DNA of 64,000 nt, from the NCBI GenBank assembly GCA_041690535.1, contig JAWLHA010000020.1, positions 3,435 to 67,434 of the forward strand, in the 5' to 3' direction. The number at the start of each line of letters is the position of its first letter. Positions within the stretch are counted from its first letter, which is position 1. Under the pieces are notes generated by a model, which searched no databases, had not been told where the DNA came from, and worked only from the letters and a program-made list of their open reading frames with translations. Positions 8,374 to 16,470 of the stretch are shown here, in pieces. Made by a program: the position numbers and the translations under genes. Source of the stretch: JAWLHA01 sp041690535. Lineage in GTDB: Bacteria; Pseudomonadota; Gammaproteobacteria; Thiohalomonadales; Thiohalomonadaceae.

Positions 8374-8408
8374 AAGCCTTAGCTGTGAACTGCAGCTAAG
8401 GCTTTTTT
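8374..8408 (+). terminator. Rho-independent terminator after tRNA-Lys
   Basis: A perfect 12-bp stem, AAGCCTTAGCTG (8374-8385) with CAGCTAAGGCTT (8393-8404), has a 7-base loop and runs into six T residues. It lies ten bases after the tRNA CCA end, so tRNA-Lys is a single-gene transcript. Confidence 0.93.
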
Positions 8409-8474
8409 CGTTGGGTCGCACGCAGGTCGCAAGTTTGACCAGGCAGCGCGCTGAGCCACGTCAGCAGGCCAGGG

Positions 8475-8502
8475 TTACGAGCAACGCCTGAGCCTGTATA
8501 AT
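8475..8502 (+). promoter_or_regulatory. Sigma-70 promoter of tRNA-Leu
   Basis: A perfect TATAAT lies at 8497-8502, with TTACGA (8475-8480) 16 bases upstream. The mature tRNA-Leu begins 14 bases after the -10 box, separated by the GC-rich discriminator usual for stable RNA genes. Confidence 0.65.
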
Positions 8503-8515
8503 CCACCGAAATCTT

Positions 8516-8599
8516 GCGAAAGTGGCGGAACTGGTAGACGCGCTGGATTTAGGTTCCAGTGGTTATGCCGTGGGGGTTCGAGTCCCCCCTTTCGCACCA
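8516..8599 (+). tRNA. tRNA-Leu (anticodon UAG)
   Basis: An 84-base class II tRNA with encoded CCA. Acceptor arm GCGAAAG pairs with CTTTCGC. The anticodon stem CTGGA/TCCAG encloses TTTAGGT, placing TAG at 8550-8552 (leucine CUN codons). A long variable arm (TGGTTATGCCGTG region) and T arm GGGGGTTCGAGTCCCCC confirm tRNA-Leu. RptB copy 2 is inserted 14 bases after its CCA end. Confidence 0.96.
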
Positions 8600-8613
8600 T
8601 TTAACGAATAATC

Positions 8614-8787
8614 GTAACTACTCGCCCCCCTGTCATTCCCGCGAAGGCGGGAATCCAGTCTGGTCAAGGCATAAAAGGCATAAGACTGTTTGATCCTCCC
8701 TCGCAAATGGAGGATACCACTCGTTCACTTGTCCCTTTCCTGGATTCCCGCCTTCGCGGGAATGACGGTTTAGGGGGGCGAGTAACG
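8614..8787. mobile_element. RptB copy 2: 174-bp miniature inverted-repeat element with 8-bp target duplication
   Basis: The left end GTAACTACTCGCCCC (8614-8628) and right end GGGGCGAGTAAC (about 8775-8786, three bases shorter than in copy 1) are inverted. GAATAATC flanks the element at 8606-8613 and 8788-8795, an exact 8-bp duplication. Inside are ATTCCCGCGAAGGCGGGAAT (8635-8654) and its inverted partner ATTCCCGCCTTCGCGGGAAT (8744-8763). The terminal arms and palindromes match copy 1, but the roughly 90-base centre does not. Non-coding. Confidence 0.85.
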
Positions 8788-8795
8788 GAATAATC

Positions 8796-9770
8796 AACGC
8801 ATTACGTTGATTTGGCATCACCTGGTTTCTCGTAAAGTTCCGCAGCTCGTTTTTCCCCCAGATTTTCCTCAAATGGCCACAGCAGCAGGGGCCAATTGTA
8901 GCCCCGAGAGTTTATTTTTCCGGCACAGGGCGACCCGCCCGATCGCTGTGTGGCCAACCTGGCTCAAAAGAGGTTTGCTTGGGTTCCCTGGGCAGGGTGT
9001 TCGTTAAGGAACCGCTGACTAATTCGTTATGCCCGCCCCCCGAGAGCCTTCGTCCGGGGGTGGGCATCCAGTGCCGTGAATTTTCTGGGCTCCCGCCTTC
9101 GCGGGAGCGACGAAAGCGTGCCTTGGTCTTTCTGGGCTCCCGCCAAAGTCTGCCCTCGAATGCCCAAATCGGGGGCCTGCCCTCGAATGCTTAATCGGGG
9201 GCCCCCCCTCGAATGCCCTAATCGGGGGCGGGAGGGACGAAAGCGGACTTGATCCGGGTTTTCCTAAGGGCACCGGCCCAGTTGCCCCACCCTAAGAATG
9301 GTCTTCGCTTGCCGGGGATCCCACCCATATAGATAGGTGTTTTGGTCTATCTGCTTTTGCTTTACCATATCGGGCTGGCCTCGGCTGGCATTCGAGGAAG
9401 ATCGGCGGGCATCCGTTATCTGAGTGGATGAATGTGCTTCGGGTTTTTCAGCAGGCGCCCAGGGGGAGTGCTAAGCACTTGAAATAAAAGGGGTGTAGGC
9501 TCGCTTCGGGTGACTGGTTGGGGCGATCCGCGAGAGGCGAAATCGTCCTTTTTCGTACACAATGCCCTCAAGCCGAAGGCCTGAGTGGCTCTTCCGCACG
9601 GGCGGCATGGCAGCGCAGACCGGGAGCTTAAGAGGCTGGACCGTTTGCGTTCTTTTGCGTAGATTCAGCCCTTTACGCGTGCGGCTTCGACCGAAGCGCC
9701 GGTTTCCGTGCCGAAATCCCTGAGCTGAATCCTGGTTCCTAATTATTGTTGCAACCTTCTTTGCCTATTT
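8796..9770. other. About 1 kb gene-free region upstream of tig
   Basis: No frame here has plausible codon structure, a ribosome site or a recognisable product. It is patchy in composition. It includes a decayed palindrome GGCTCCCGCCTTCGCGGGAG around 9087-9108, related to the RptB core, and the three-copy tandem repeat at 9153-9230. AT-richer stretches lie around 9320-9360 and 9480. It looks like accumulated repeat debris between the tRNA genes and tig. No integrase or transposase is visible. Confidence 0.6.
9153..9230. repeat. Three-copy tandem repeat, unit about 26-27 bp
   Basis: Three adjacent degenerate units start with CCCTCGAATGC and end with AATCGGGGGC, beginning near 9153, 9180 and 9206. 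Units differ by small indels in the middle (CCCAA, TTAA, CCTAA). The array is bracketed by related phrases GGGAGCGACGAAAGCG (near 9104) and GGGAGGGACGAAAGCG (near 9230), suggesting it grew inside an older repeat. There are no unique spacers, so it is not a CRISPR array. Confidence 0.7.
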
Positions 9771-9781
9771 AAGGAGTTGAA

Positions 9782-11083
9782 ATGCAGGTTTCCATTGAAG
9801 CGACTGGCGGCCTCGAGCGCCGAATGACCGTGGAAGTACCCGAGGAGCGCATCGAAAAAGAAGTACAGAATCGACTGCAGCAACTCGCCCGTACCACGAA
9901 GCTCAAGGGTTTCCGCCCAGGCAAGGTGCCTCTGAAGGTTGTGGCGCAGCAGTACGGCGGCCAGGTGCGCCAGGAGGTTCTTGAGCAGGTCATCCAGTCC
10001 AGCTTCTATGAAGCGGTACAGCAGGAGAAGCTGCATCCCGCCGGGAACCCCCGCATTGAGCCCCAGTCCTTGGAGAAAGGCAAAAACCTGGCGTACACCG
10101 CCGTGTTTGAAGTCTTCCCCGAATTCGAACCCGCACCGATCGAGGGCGTCTCCCTGGAAAAGACGGTCGGTGAGGTCTCTGATGCCGATGTGGACAAGAT
10201 GTTCGAGACCCTGCGCAAGCAGCGCACCCGCTGGAACCCGGTGGAGCGCGAGGCGAAGGAAGGCGATCGGGTTGTCGTAGACTTCAAGGGGACCATCGAG
10301 GGCGAAGAATTCAAGGGCAATGCCGGCCAGGAGGTGCCCATCACCCTCGGTTCCAAGCGGATGATCGACGGATTCGAGGAGCGGTTGGTGGGCGTCAAGG
10401 CGGGTGAGGCGCATACACTCGACCTGACCTTTCCAGCAGACTACGCTTATAAAGAAGTCGCGGGCAAGCCTGTCCAATTTATGGTCACGGTGAAGTCGGT
10501 CGCCGAAGCCGAGCTGCCGGAGTTGGATGAAGAGTTCGCCAAGAGCTTCGGCATCCAGGAAGGTGGGATCGACGGGCTGCGCGAGGAGGTCCGCAAGACC
10601 ATGCAGCGTGAGCTGCGGCAGACCCTGAAGGCCAAGGTCAAGCAGCAGGTGATGGACAAGCTGCTCGAGATCAACTCCATCGAGGTGCCCAAGGCGCTGG
10701 TGGACAGCGAGGCCAAGGTGCTCGCCGACCAGATGCGCCAGAATATGCATGTGCCTCAGGGCAAGAAGGGCGTGGATTTGGATCCCGCCATGTTCGAGGA
10801 GCAGGCCCGGCGTCGTGTCTCGCTCGGTCTGCTGCTCTCCGAGATCATCAAGCGCAATGAGCTCAAGGCGGACGCGGACAAGGTGCGCGAGACCATCGAG
10901 GAGCTTGCCGCCGGATACGAGCACCCCGAAGAGGTGGTGAAGTGGTACTACGGGGATCGCCGGCGCCTGTCGGAAGTGGAGTCGTTGGTGCTGGAAGACC
11001 AGGTCGTTGATTGGGCACTGAGCCACGCCCAGGTCGACGAGAAGCAGGTGAGCTTCGACGAGGTGATGAACCGGGGTCAGTGA
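9782..11083 (+). CDS. tig: Trigger factor, ribosome-associated chaperone
   Basis: Cytosolic chaperone and peptidyl-prolyl isomerase that binds nascent chains at the ribosome exit; 433 residues, normal for the family. The N-terminal ribosome-binding domain contains LKGFRPGKVP (about 41-50), matching the GFRxGKxP signature that contacts protein L23. The FKBP-type domain covers about 160-245 (GDRVVVDFKGTIEGEEF onward), followed by a long helical C-terminal chaperone region. An AAGGAG ribosome site precedes the ATG. It heads the tig-clpP-clpX-lon-hupB-ppiD run, a conserved proteostasis cluster. Confidence 0.97.
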   Translation: MQVSIEATGGLERRMTVEVPEERIEKEVQNRLQQLARTTKLKGFRPGKVPLKVVAQQYGGQVRQEVLEQVIQSSFYEAVQQEKLHPAGNPRIEPQSLEKGKNLAYTAVFEVFPEFEPAPIEGVSLEKTVGEVSDADVDKMFETLRKQRTRWNPVEREAKEGDRVVVDFKGTIEGEEFKGNAGQEVPITLGSKRMIDGFEERLVGVKAGEAHTLDLTFPADYAYKEVAGKPVQFMVTVKSVAEAELPELDEEFAKSFGIQEGGIDGLREEVRKTMQRELRQTLKAKVKQQVMDKLLEINSIEVPKALVDSEAKVLADQMRQNMHVPQGKKGVDLDPAMFEEQARRRVSLGLLLSEIIKRNELKADADKVRETIEELAAGYEHPEEVVKWYYGDRRRLSEVESLVLEDQVVDWALSHAQVDEKQVSFDEVMNRGQ

Positions 11084-11108
11084 GACCCACTCTAAAGGAT
11101 TGAATTGT

Positions 11109-11759
11109 ATGGCCGATAACACGTACATGAAGCGTTCCCAGCCGATCTCCAACGTGGGTCTCGTCCCGATGGTGGTGGAGCAGACACCCCGGGGGGAGCG
11201 GGCTTACGATATCTATTCGCGGCTCCTCAAGGAGCGTGTGATCTTCATCGTCGGGCCCATCGAAGACCACATGGCGAATCTGGTGGTGGCTCAGCTGTTG
11301 TTCCTGGAGTCGGAGAACCCGGACAAGGACATCCACCTGTACATCAATTCGCCTGGGGGGTCGGTGACTGCCGGCATGGCGATCTACGATACCATGCAGT
11401 TCATCAAGCCCGAGGTGAGCACCATGTGCATCGGGATGGCGGCCAGCATGGGCGCGGTGTTGCTCGCCGGCGGCGCAGGGGGCAAGCGGTACTGCCTGCC
11501 CAGCTCCAGGGTAATGATCCATCAGCCCCTTGGGGGATATCAGGGGCAGGCGACCGACGTGGAAATCCACGCCCGTGAGATCCTCTACGTGCGGGACCGC
11601 CTGAACCGTATTCTGTCGAAGCACACCGGGCAGCCCATCGAGCGGATCCAGCAGGATACCGAGCGTGACAACTTCATGGACGCGGAGCGTGCCATGGAGT
11701 ACGGCATCATCGACAGCGTCCTGACCAGCCGCGGTGCAGCTTCGTCTGCGGAGAAGTAA
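11109..11759 (+). CDS. clpP: ATP-dependent Clp protease proteolytic subunit
   Basis: Serine peptidase that forms a double heptameric chamber and degrades proteins fed by ClpX or ClpA. The catalytic triad is intact: S113 in MAASMGAV, H138 in RVMIHQP and D187 in DTERDNF, with the same spacing as the E. coli enzyme. The ATG at 11109 has AAAGGAT eight bases upstream, and gives 216 residues including a short N-terminal propeptide region. A TTG at 11100 would add only three residues and is less likely. clpX follows 112 bases downstream. Confidence 0.97.
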   Translation: MADNTYMKRSQPISNVGLVPMVVEQTPRGERAYDIYSRLLKERVIFIVGPIEDHMANLVVAQLLFLESENPDKDIHLYINSPGGSVTAGMAIYDTMQFIKPEVSTMCIGMAASMGAVLLAGGAGGKRYCLPSSRVMIHQPLGGYQGQATDVEIHAREILYVRDRLNRILSKHTGQPIERIQQDTERDNFMDAERAMEYGIIDSVLTSRGAASSAEK

Positions 11760-11871
11760 AAGGGAGAGCGGTGCGCCCCCTCGGGCGCGCCGCATTCGTT
11801 GGGCTTGAATTTCCGGCTCGACTTACGCATGTTGTAATTGAGAATAGCTTTCGTTTACGTGGGGAAAGGCC

Positions 11872-13152
11872 ATGAGCGACGATACAACCAGCACGGGCGG
11901 TGACAACGGCAAGCTCCTGTATTGTTCTTTCTGCGGCAAGAGCCAGCACGAAGTACGCAAACTCATCGCTGGACCCTCGGTCTTCATCTGCGATGAATGC
12001 GTCGAGCTGTGCAACGACATCATCCGGGAAGAAGTACAGGAAGAGGCGGCCGGTGCCGCGCGCAGCAATCTGCCCACCCCGCAAGAGATCAAGACTATTC
12101 TCGATGACTACGTCATTGGGCAGCATCGGGCCAAGAAGGTCCTGGCCGTCGCTGTCTATAACCACTACAAGCGGTTGCAGGCGGGTCAGAAGAAGGACGA
12201 GGTCGAGCTCTCCAAGAGCAACATCCTGCTCGTGGGTCCCACCGGGAGCGGAAAGACCTTGCTGGCCGAGACGTTGGCCAGGCTCTTGAACGTGCCCTTC
12301 ACCATTGCAGACGCCACCACCCTGACCGAAGCGGGGTACGTGGGCGAGGATGTGGAAAACATCATCCAGAAGCTGCTGCAGAAGTGCGACTACGATGTGG
12401 AGAAGGCGCAAACGGGGATTGTGTATATCGATGAGATCGACAAGATCTCCCGAAAGTCGGACAACCCTTCCATTACCCGCGATGTCTCGGGAGAGGGCGT
12501 CCAGCAGGCCTTGCTGAAGCTCATCGAGGGGACGATCGCTTCGGTTCCGCCCCAAGGCGGCCGCAAGCATCCGCAGCAGGAGTTCCTGCAGGTGGATACG
12601 ACCAACATCCTTTTTATCTGCGGCGGGGCGTTCGCGGGGTTGGAGCGGATCATCCGCGACCGTTCGGAAAAGGGGGGGATCGGCTTCTCGGCCGAGGTCA
12701 AGAGCAAGGACACCACCAAGAGCGCGACCGAGATCCTCCACACGGTGGAGCCGGAAGACCTCATCAAGTTCGGCCTCATTCCCGAGTTCGTCGGGCGCTT
12801 GCCTGTGCACGCGACCCTTGAGGAGCTCGACGAAGAGGCCCTGATGAAAATTCTTACCGAGCCACGGAATGCGCTCACGAAACAGTACTCCAAGTTGTTT
12901 GATATGGAAGGGGTGGAACTGGAGTTTCGGGATGATGCCTTGCGTTCTGTAGCACGCAAGGCAATGGAGCGGAAGACGGGCGCGCGGGGACTGCGTTCCA
13001 TCCTCGAATCGGTTCTGCTCGACATCATGTATGAGCTTCCTTCACTTGACGGGGTGAAGAAGGTCGTGTTGGACGAGAGCGTGATCACGGGTGAGGGTGA
13101 ACCTTTGATGATGTACGAGAGTGCGGAGAAATCCGCGGTTGCCACCGACTGA
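11872..13152 (+). CDS. clpX: ATP-dependent Clp protease ATP-binding subunit ClpX
   Basis: AAA+ unfoldase that recognises substrates and feeds ClpP; 426 residues. The N-terminal zinc-binding domain has C18, C21, C40 and C43 (CSFC and CDEC). Motor motifs are Walker A GPTGSGKT (122-129), the pore loop GYVG (155-158), and Walker B IVYIDEID (183-190). The IGF loop that docks ClpP is present in GGIGFSAE. The start is an ATG preceded by GGGGAAAGG. A long GC-rich hairpin follows the stop. Confidence 0.98.
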   Translation: MSDDTTSTGGDNGKLLYCSFCGKSQHEVRKLIAGPSVFICDECVELCNDIIREEVQEEAAGAARSNLPTPQEIKTILDDYVIGQHRAKKVLAVAVYNHYKRLQAGQKKDEVELSKSNILLVGPTGSGKTLLAETLARLLNVPFTIADATTLTEAGYVGEDVENIIQKLLQKCDYDVEKAQTGIVYIDEIDKISRKSDNPSITRDVSGEGVQQALLKLIEGTIASVPPQGGRKHPQQEFLQVDTTNILFICGGAFAGLERIIRDRSEKGGIGFSAEVKSKDTTKSATEILHTVEPEDLIKFGLIPEFVGRLPVHATLEELDEEALMKILTEPRNALTKQYSKLFDMEGVELEFRDDALRSVARKAMERKTGARGLRSILESVLLDIMYELPSLDGVKKVVLDESVITGEGEPLMMYESAEKSAVATD

Positions 13153-13160
13153 CAGGGTCC

Positions 13161-13190
13161 CTCCGGTCCGGCAGTGCTGCCGGACCGGAG
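13161..13190. repeat. 13-bp perfect hairpin after clpX, no T-run
   Basis: CTCCGGTCCGGCA (13161-13173) pairs with TGCCGGACCGGAG (13178-13190) across a 4-base loop, starting eight bases after the clpX stop. It is not followed by a T tract, so it is either a transcript-stabilising 3' hairpin or a Rho-linked site rather than a classic intrinsic terminator. Confidence 0.7.
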
Positions 13191-13210
13191 GAGCCGTCAG
13201 AACTCTCCCA

Positions 13211-13237
13211 TTGATTCCTCCGGGCCCGGCCCCATAT
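13211..13237 (+). promoter_or_regulatory. Candidate heat-shock (sigma-32) promoter of lon
   Basis: CCCCATAT at 13230-13237 matches the sigma-32 -10 consensus CCCCATNT exactly. A weaker -35, TTGATT (13211-13216), lies 13 bases upstream, within the 13-17 base spacing of this promoter class. The lon start is 93 bases downstream. Heat-shock control of lon is well established in other gammaproteobacteria. Confidence 0.5.
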
Positions 13238-13329
13238 TCGATCCAACGTCTCGTGCCACGCCGGCCCCAGGCCTTTTCCCCGCGGCGGTTTGCGCCTGAC
13301 GCAGGCTGCGAAATTAAGAGGTAAGCCCG

Positions 13330-15765
13330 ATGGATGTGAAAGACAAACCTACCCAAGCGACGGCCGCAACGCGGGTGATTCCTATCCTTCCTTTGCGGGA
13401 TGTGGTGGTCTATCCGCATATGGTGATTCCGCTCTTCGTCGGGCGCGACAAGTCGATCCGGGCGTTGGAAGCGGCCATGGCGGCCGATAAACAGATTCTG
13501 CTGGTTGCTCAGAAGAGTGCCGCAGAAGACGATCCCGATGCCGAAGACATCTACACCATCGGGACCATCTCCAATATTCTCCAGCTGCTGAAACTCCCCG
13601 ATGGCACCGTCAAAGTGTTGGTGGAAGGGGGGCAGCGTGCCGAAATTGCATCCTTTGAGACCACCGACAAGTACTTCTCGGGCCACGTAGAGTTGCTTGA
13701 CACCGCAGTAGCGGACGAACGGGAGGCGGAAGTTCTGTCGCGTTCCGTCCTCAGTCAGTTTGATCAGTACGTCAAGTTGAACAAGAAGGTACCGCCGGAG
13801 GTCCTTACTTCGCTGTCCGGTATTGAAGACCCGGATCGGCTTCTCGATACCATCGCTGCCCACATGTCCCTGAAAATCGAGGAGAAGCAGCGCATCCTTG
13901 AAGTCACGGACCTGCACGAGCGCTTTGAACACGTGATCGCCCTCATTGAATCCGAGCTGGATCTGCTGCAGATCGAGAAGCGGATCCGCGGTCGGGTCAA
14001 GCGCCAAATGGAGAAGAGCCAGCGCGAGTACTACCTCAACGAACAGATGAAGGCCATTCAGAAGGAACTGGGTGAGCTCGAGGATGCTCCCAACGAGATC
14101 GAGGAGCTGGAGCAGAAGATCGAAAAGGCGGGGATGTCCGCCGAGGCCAAGGAGAAGGCCAAGGCCGAGCTGAACAAGCTGAAAATGATGTCGCCCATGT
14201 CCGCCGAGGCGACCGTCGTGCGGAACTATGTGGATTGGCTGGTCAAGGTACCATGGAAGAAGCGCTCTCGCGTGAAACACGATCTCGCCGCGGCTGAGGC
14301 GGTGCTGGAAGCCGATCACTACGGGCTGGAAAAGGTCAAGGAGCGTATTCTCGAATACCTTGCCGTGCAGCAGCGGGTTGCCAAGCTCAAGGGCCCCATC
14401 CTCTGCCTGGTCGGCCCGCCGGGCGTGGGCAAGACCTCTCTGGGGCGGTCCATTGCGCGCGCGACCAACCGGAAGTTCGTACGCATGTCCCTGGGCGGGG
14501 TCCGGGACGAGGCGGAGATCCGTGGCCATCGCCGTACCTACATCGGCTCGATGCCGGGCAAGATCGTGCAGAATCTCTCCAAGGTGGGGACCCGCAATCC
14601 GCTGTTCCTGCTGGACGAGATCGACAAGATGGCCATGGACTTCCGGGGCGACCCGGCGTCCGCCCTGCTGGAGGTGCTGGACCCGGAGCAGAACAACACC
14701 TTTGCGGACCATTACCTCGAAGTGGATTACGATCTCTCCGATGTGATGTTCATCGCCACGGCGAACTCCATGAACATCCCCGGGCCGCTACTCGACCGCA
14801 TGGAGGTGATCCGTATCCCCGGTTATACCGAGGATGAGAAGCTCAATATCGCCCGGCGCTACTTGATCCCCAAGGAGATCAACGCCAATGGCCTCAAAGA
14901 GGGGGAGCTGGAGCTCTCCGATGAGGGCATTCTCGGGATCGTCCGCTTCTACACACGCGAAGCGGGGGTGCGTGGTCTGCAGCGGGAAATCGCGAAGGTG
15001 TGCCGCAAGGTGGTGAAGGACATCCTGCTAAAGGATCGCACTGGCGGCGAAAAGACCGTCGTGACCGAAGAGAACCTTCCCGACTTCCTCGGGGTGCAAC
15101 GGTTCCGTTACGGGCGTGCCGAGGAGCAGGACCAAATCGGACAGGTGACCGGGTTGGCTTGGACGGAAGTGGGCGGTGAACTGCTGAGCATCGAAACGGC
15201 GGTGGTTCCCGGCAAAGGCAAGCACACCGTGACCGGGCAGCTCGGGGAGGTGATGAAAGAGTCCATCCAGGCGGCCATGACGGTGGTGCGCAGCCGCTCC
15301 AAGATGCTTGGCATTCCCGGGGATTTTGCGGAAAAGCAGGACATTCATATCCACGTTCCTGAGGGGGCGATTCCGAAGGACGGACCAAGCGCGGGGATTG
15401 GAATGTGCACGGCCCTGGTGTCCGCCGTCACCGGGATTCCGGTCCGGGCGGATGTGGCGATGACCGGCGAGATCACCCTGCGCGGCGAAGTGCTGCCTAT
15501 TGGCGGGTTGAAGGAGAAACTGCTCGCTGCCCATCGGGGTGGAATCAAAGTTGTGGTGATTCCGGAGGAAAACCGGCGAAATCTTGAGGATGTTCCGGAA
15601 AACATCAAGGAGAAACTGGACATCCGTCCGGTGAAGTGGATCGATCAGGTGCTGGAAATTGCCCTCACGCACATGCCCGAGCCCGCGCCGGAAGATGGCA
15701 GCAAGCTGGAAATCAGCGAGCAGGGGGAGAAAGGCGAAAAGGCCAACGCCCTGCACACGCACTGA
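13330..15765 (+). CDS. lon: ATP-dependent protease Lon
   Basis: Homohexameric AAA+ protease that removes misfolded and regulatory proteins; 811 residues. It has an N-terminal substrate-binding LON domain (about 15-210), a coiled-coil region, Walker A GPPGVGKT (362-369) and Walker B LFLLDEIDKM. The C-terminal peptidase domain carries the Ser-Lys dyad at S687 (KDGPSAG) and K730 (GGLKEKL), 43 residues apart as in the E. coli enzyme. The ATG is preceded by an AAGAGGTAAG ribosome site. It lies between clpX and hupB, as in many gammaproteobacteria. Confidence 0.98.
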   Translation: MDVKDKPTQATAATRVIPILPLRDVVVYPHMVIPLFVGRDKSIRALEAAMAADKQILLVAQKSAAEDDPDAEDIYTIGTISNILQLLKLPDGTVKVLVEGGQRAEIASFETTDKYFSGHVELLDTAVADEREAEVLSRSVLSQFDQYVKLNKKVPPEVLTSLSGIEDPDRLLDTIAAHMSLKIEEKQRILEVTDLHERFEHVIALIESELDLLQIEKRIRGRVKRQMEKSQREYYLNEQMKAIQKELGELEDAPNEIEELEQKIEKAGMSAEAKEKAKAELNKLKMMSPMSAEATVVRNYVDWLVKVPWKKRSRVKHDLAAAEAVLEADHYGLEKVKERILEYLAVQQRVAKLKGPILCLVGPPGVGKTSLGRSIARATNRKFVRMSLGGVRDEAEIRGHRRTYIGSMPGKIVQNLSKVGTRNPLFLLDEIDKMAMDFRGDPASALLEVLDPEQNNTFADHYLEVDYDLSDVMFIATANSMNIPGPLLDRMEVIRIPGYTEDEKLNIARRYLIPKEINANGLKEGELELSDEGILGIVRFYTREAGVRGLQREIAKVCRKVVKDILLKDRTGGEKTVVTEENLPDFLGVQRFRYGRAEEQDQIGQVTGLAWTEVGGELLSIETAVVPGKGKHTVTGQLGEVMKESIQAAMTVVRSRSKMLGIPGDFAEKQDIHIHVPEGAIPKDGPSAGIGMCTALVSAVTGIPVRADVAMTGEITLRGEVLPIGGLKEKLLAAHRGGIKVVVIPEENRRNLEDVPENIKEKLDIRPVKWIDQVLEIALTHMPEPAPEDGSKLEISEQGEKGEKANALHTH

Positions 15766-15817
15766 AAGTGCATCTCCGGGCGGGGATCAACTTGCCCGGA
15801 AACTTTCTCTCCCAACG

Positions 15818-15862
15818 GGAGTCTCTGTGCTATATTCTTGGCTGCGTCGGCACAGAGACTCC
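15818..15862. repeat. 13-bp perfect inverted repeat between lon and hupB
   Basis: GGAGTCTCTGTGC (15818-15830) and GCACAGAGACTCC (15850-15862) form a perfect stem with a 19-base AT-richer loop containing TATATTCTTGG. No T-run follows. It may stabilise or help end the lon transcript, or be an operator upstream of the hupB promoter; the sequence does not decide. Confidence 0.65.
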
Positions 15863-15896
15863 TGAGACGGGCGTCACACCACGGGCAGGACCTTGC

Positions 15897-15926
15897 TTGA
15901 CAGCTCTTTGAGGCTGTTGGTATAAA
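15897..15926 (+). promoter_or_regulatory. Strong sigma-70 promoter of hupB
   Basis: Perfect -35 TTGACA (15897-15902) and near-perfect -10 TATAAA (15921-15926) with an 18-base spacer. The expected start of transcription is near 15933, giving a leader of about 75 bases before the hupB GTG. A terminator-like hairpin lies inside that leader. Confidence 0.8.
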
Positions 15927-15945
15927 ATCCTAACGTTATCGAAAT

Positions 15946-15978
15946 CGCCGCCCGTGTATAACGAGGCGGTGTTTTTTT
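15946..15978 (+). terminator. Terminator-like hairpin inside the hupB leader
   Basis: CGCCGCC (15946-15952) pairs with GGCGGTG (15965-15971, one G-T pair) over a 12-base loop and is followed directly by seven T residues. It sits downstream of the hupB promoter and upstream of the hupB start. It could end lon transcripts, attenuate hupB, or both. Confidence 0.6.
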
Positions 15979-16007
15979 AGGACAATAAAGAAGAGGGGAG
16001 TAGTTAC

Positions 16008-16280
16008 GTGAATAAATCCGAGCTGATCGACGCCATTGCAGCAGGGTCTGACATCTCCAAGGCCGCTGCTGGTCGGGCAGTCGATGCCATGATCGAAGCC
16101 GTTTCCACTGCACTCAAAAACGGCGACCAGGTCAATCTTGTCGGTTTCGGCACTTTCCTCGTTCGCGAGCGCGCAGCCCGCAGTGGCCGCAATCCGCGCA
16201 CCGGTGAAGTCATCGAAATCGCTGCGACCAAAGTTCCCACCTTCAAGGCTGGTAAAGCCCTGAAGGATGCTGTAAACTAG
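16008..16280 (+). CDS. hupB: DNA-binding protein HU-beta
   Basis: Small histone-like protein of 90 residues that bends and compacts DNA as a dimer. It shows the family core GFGTFLVRERAARSGRNPRTG (about 48-68), with the conserved proline in RNPRTG that intercalates DNA, and ends in PTFKAGKALKDAVN. The start is GTG with an AGAGGGGAG ribosome site. It follows lon and has its own strong promoter. tRNA-Val begins 16 bases after the stop and may be cotranscribed. Confidence 0.97.
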   Translation: MNKSELIDAIAAGSDISKAAAGRAVDAMIEAVSTALKNGDQVNLVGFGTFLVRERAARSGRNPRTGEVIEIAATKVPTFKAGKALKDAVN

Positions 16281-16296
16281 CGCTCCTTCAATCGAG

Positions 16297-16372
16297 GGGT
16301 GCTTAGCTCAGCTGGGAGAGCGTCGCCCTTACAAGGCGAGGGTCGGGGGTTCAAGTCCCTCAGCACCCACCA
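16297..16372 (+). tRNA. tRNA-Val (anticodon UAC)
   Basis: A 76-base cloverleaf with encoded CCA. GGGTGCT pairs with AGCACCC. The anticodon stem TCGCC/GGCGA encloses CTTACAA, giving TAC at 16330-16332. The T arm contains GGGGGTTCAAGTCCCTC. There is no clear promoter of its own between hupB and this gene, so it probably rides on the hupB transcript. Confidence 0.96.
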
Positions 16373-16385
16373 TCGAATTACATCA

Positions 16386-16462
16386 GGAGTGGTAGTTCAG
16401 TCGGTTAGAATACCGGCCTGTCACGCCGGGGGTCGCGGGTTCGAGTCCCGTCCACTCCGCCA
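16386..16462 (+). tRNA. tRNA-Asp (anticodon GUC)
   Basis: A 77-base cloverleaf with encoded CCA (CACTCCG-CCA). The anticodon stem CCGGC/GCCGG encloses CTGTCAC, giving GTC at 16420-16422. It follows tRNA-Val by 13 bases and is followed by a terminator at 16471-16500. Confidence 0.96.
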
Positions 16463-16470
16463 TACTCGAA

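Noticed and set aside
8365..8515. Integrated element at the tRNA-Lys or tRNA-Leu genes
   Set aside because: No integrase, no duplicated tRNA 3' end, and both tRNAs have their own promoters in place; only a miniature RptB insertion is present.
9153..9230. Possible CRISPR array
   Set aside because: The three units are directly adjacent and degenerate, with no unique spacers and no cas genes in the window.
9478..9484. CTTGAAA, an exact sigma-32 -35 box upstream of tig
   Set aside because: No CCCCAT-like -10 box lies 11-16 bases downstream.
13042..14712. A 556-codon minus-strand frame opposite clpX/lon
   Set aside because: Antisense shadow of lon; no ribosome site or recognisable domain.
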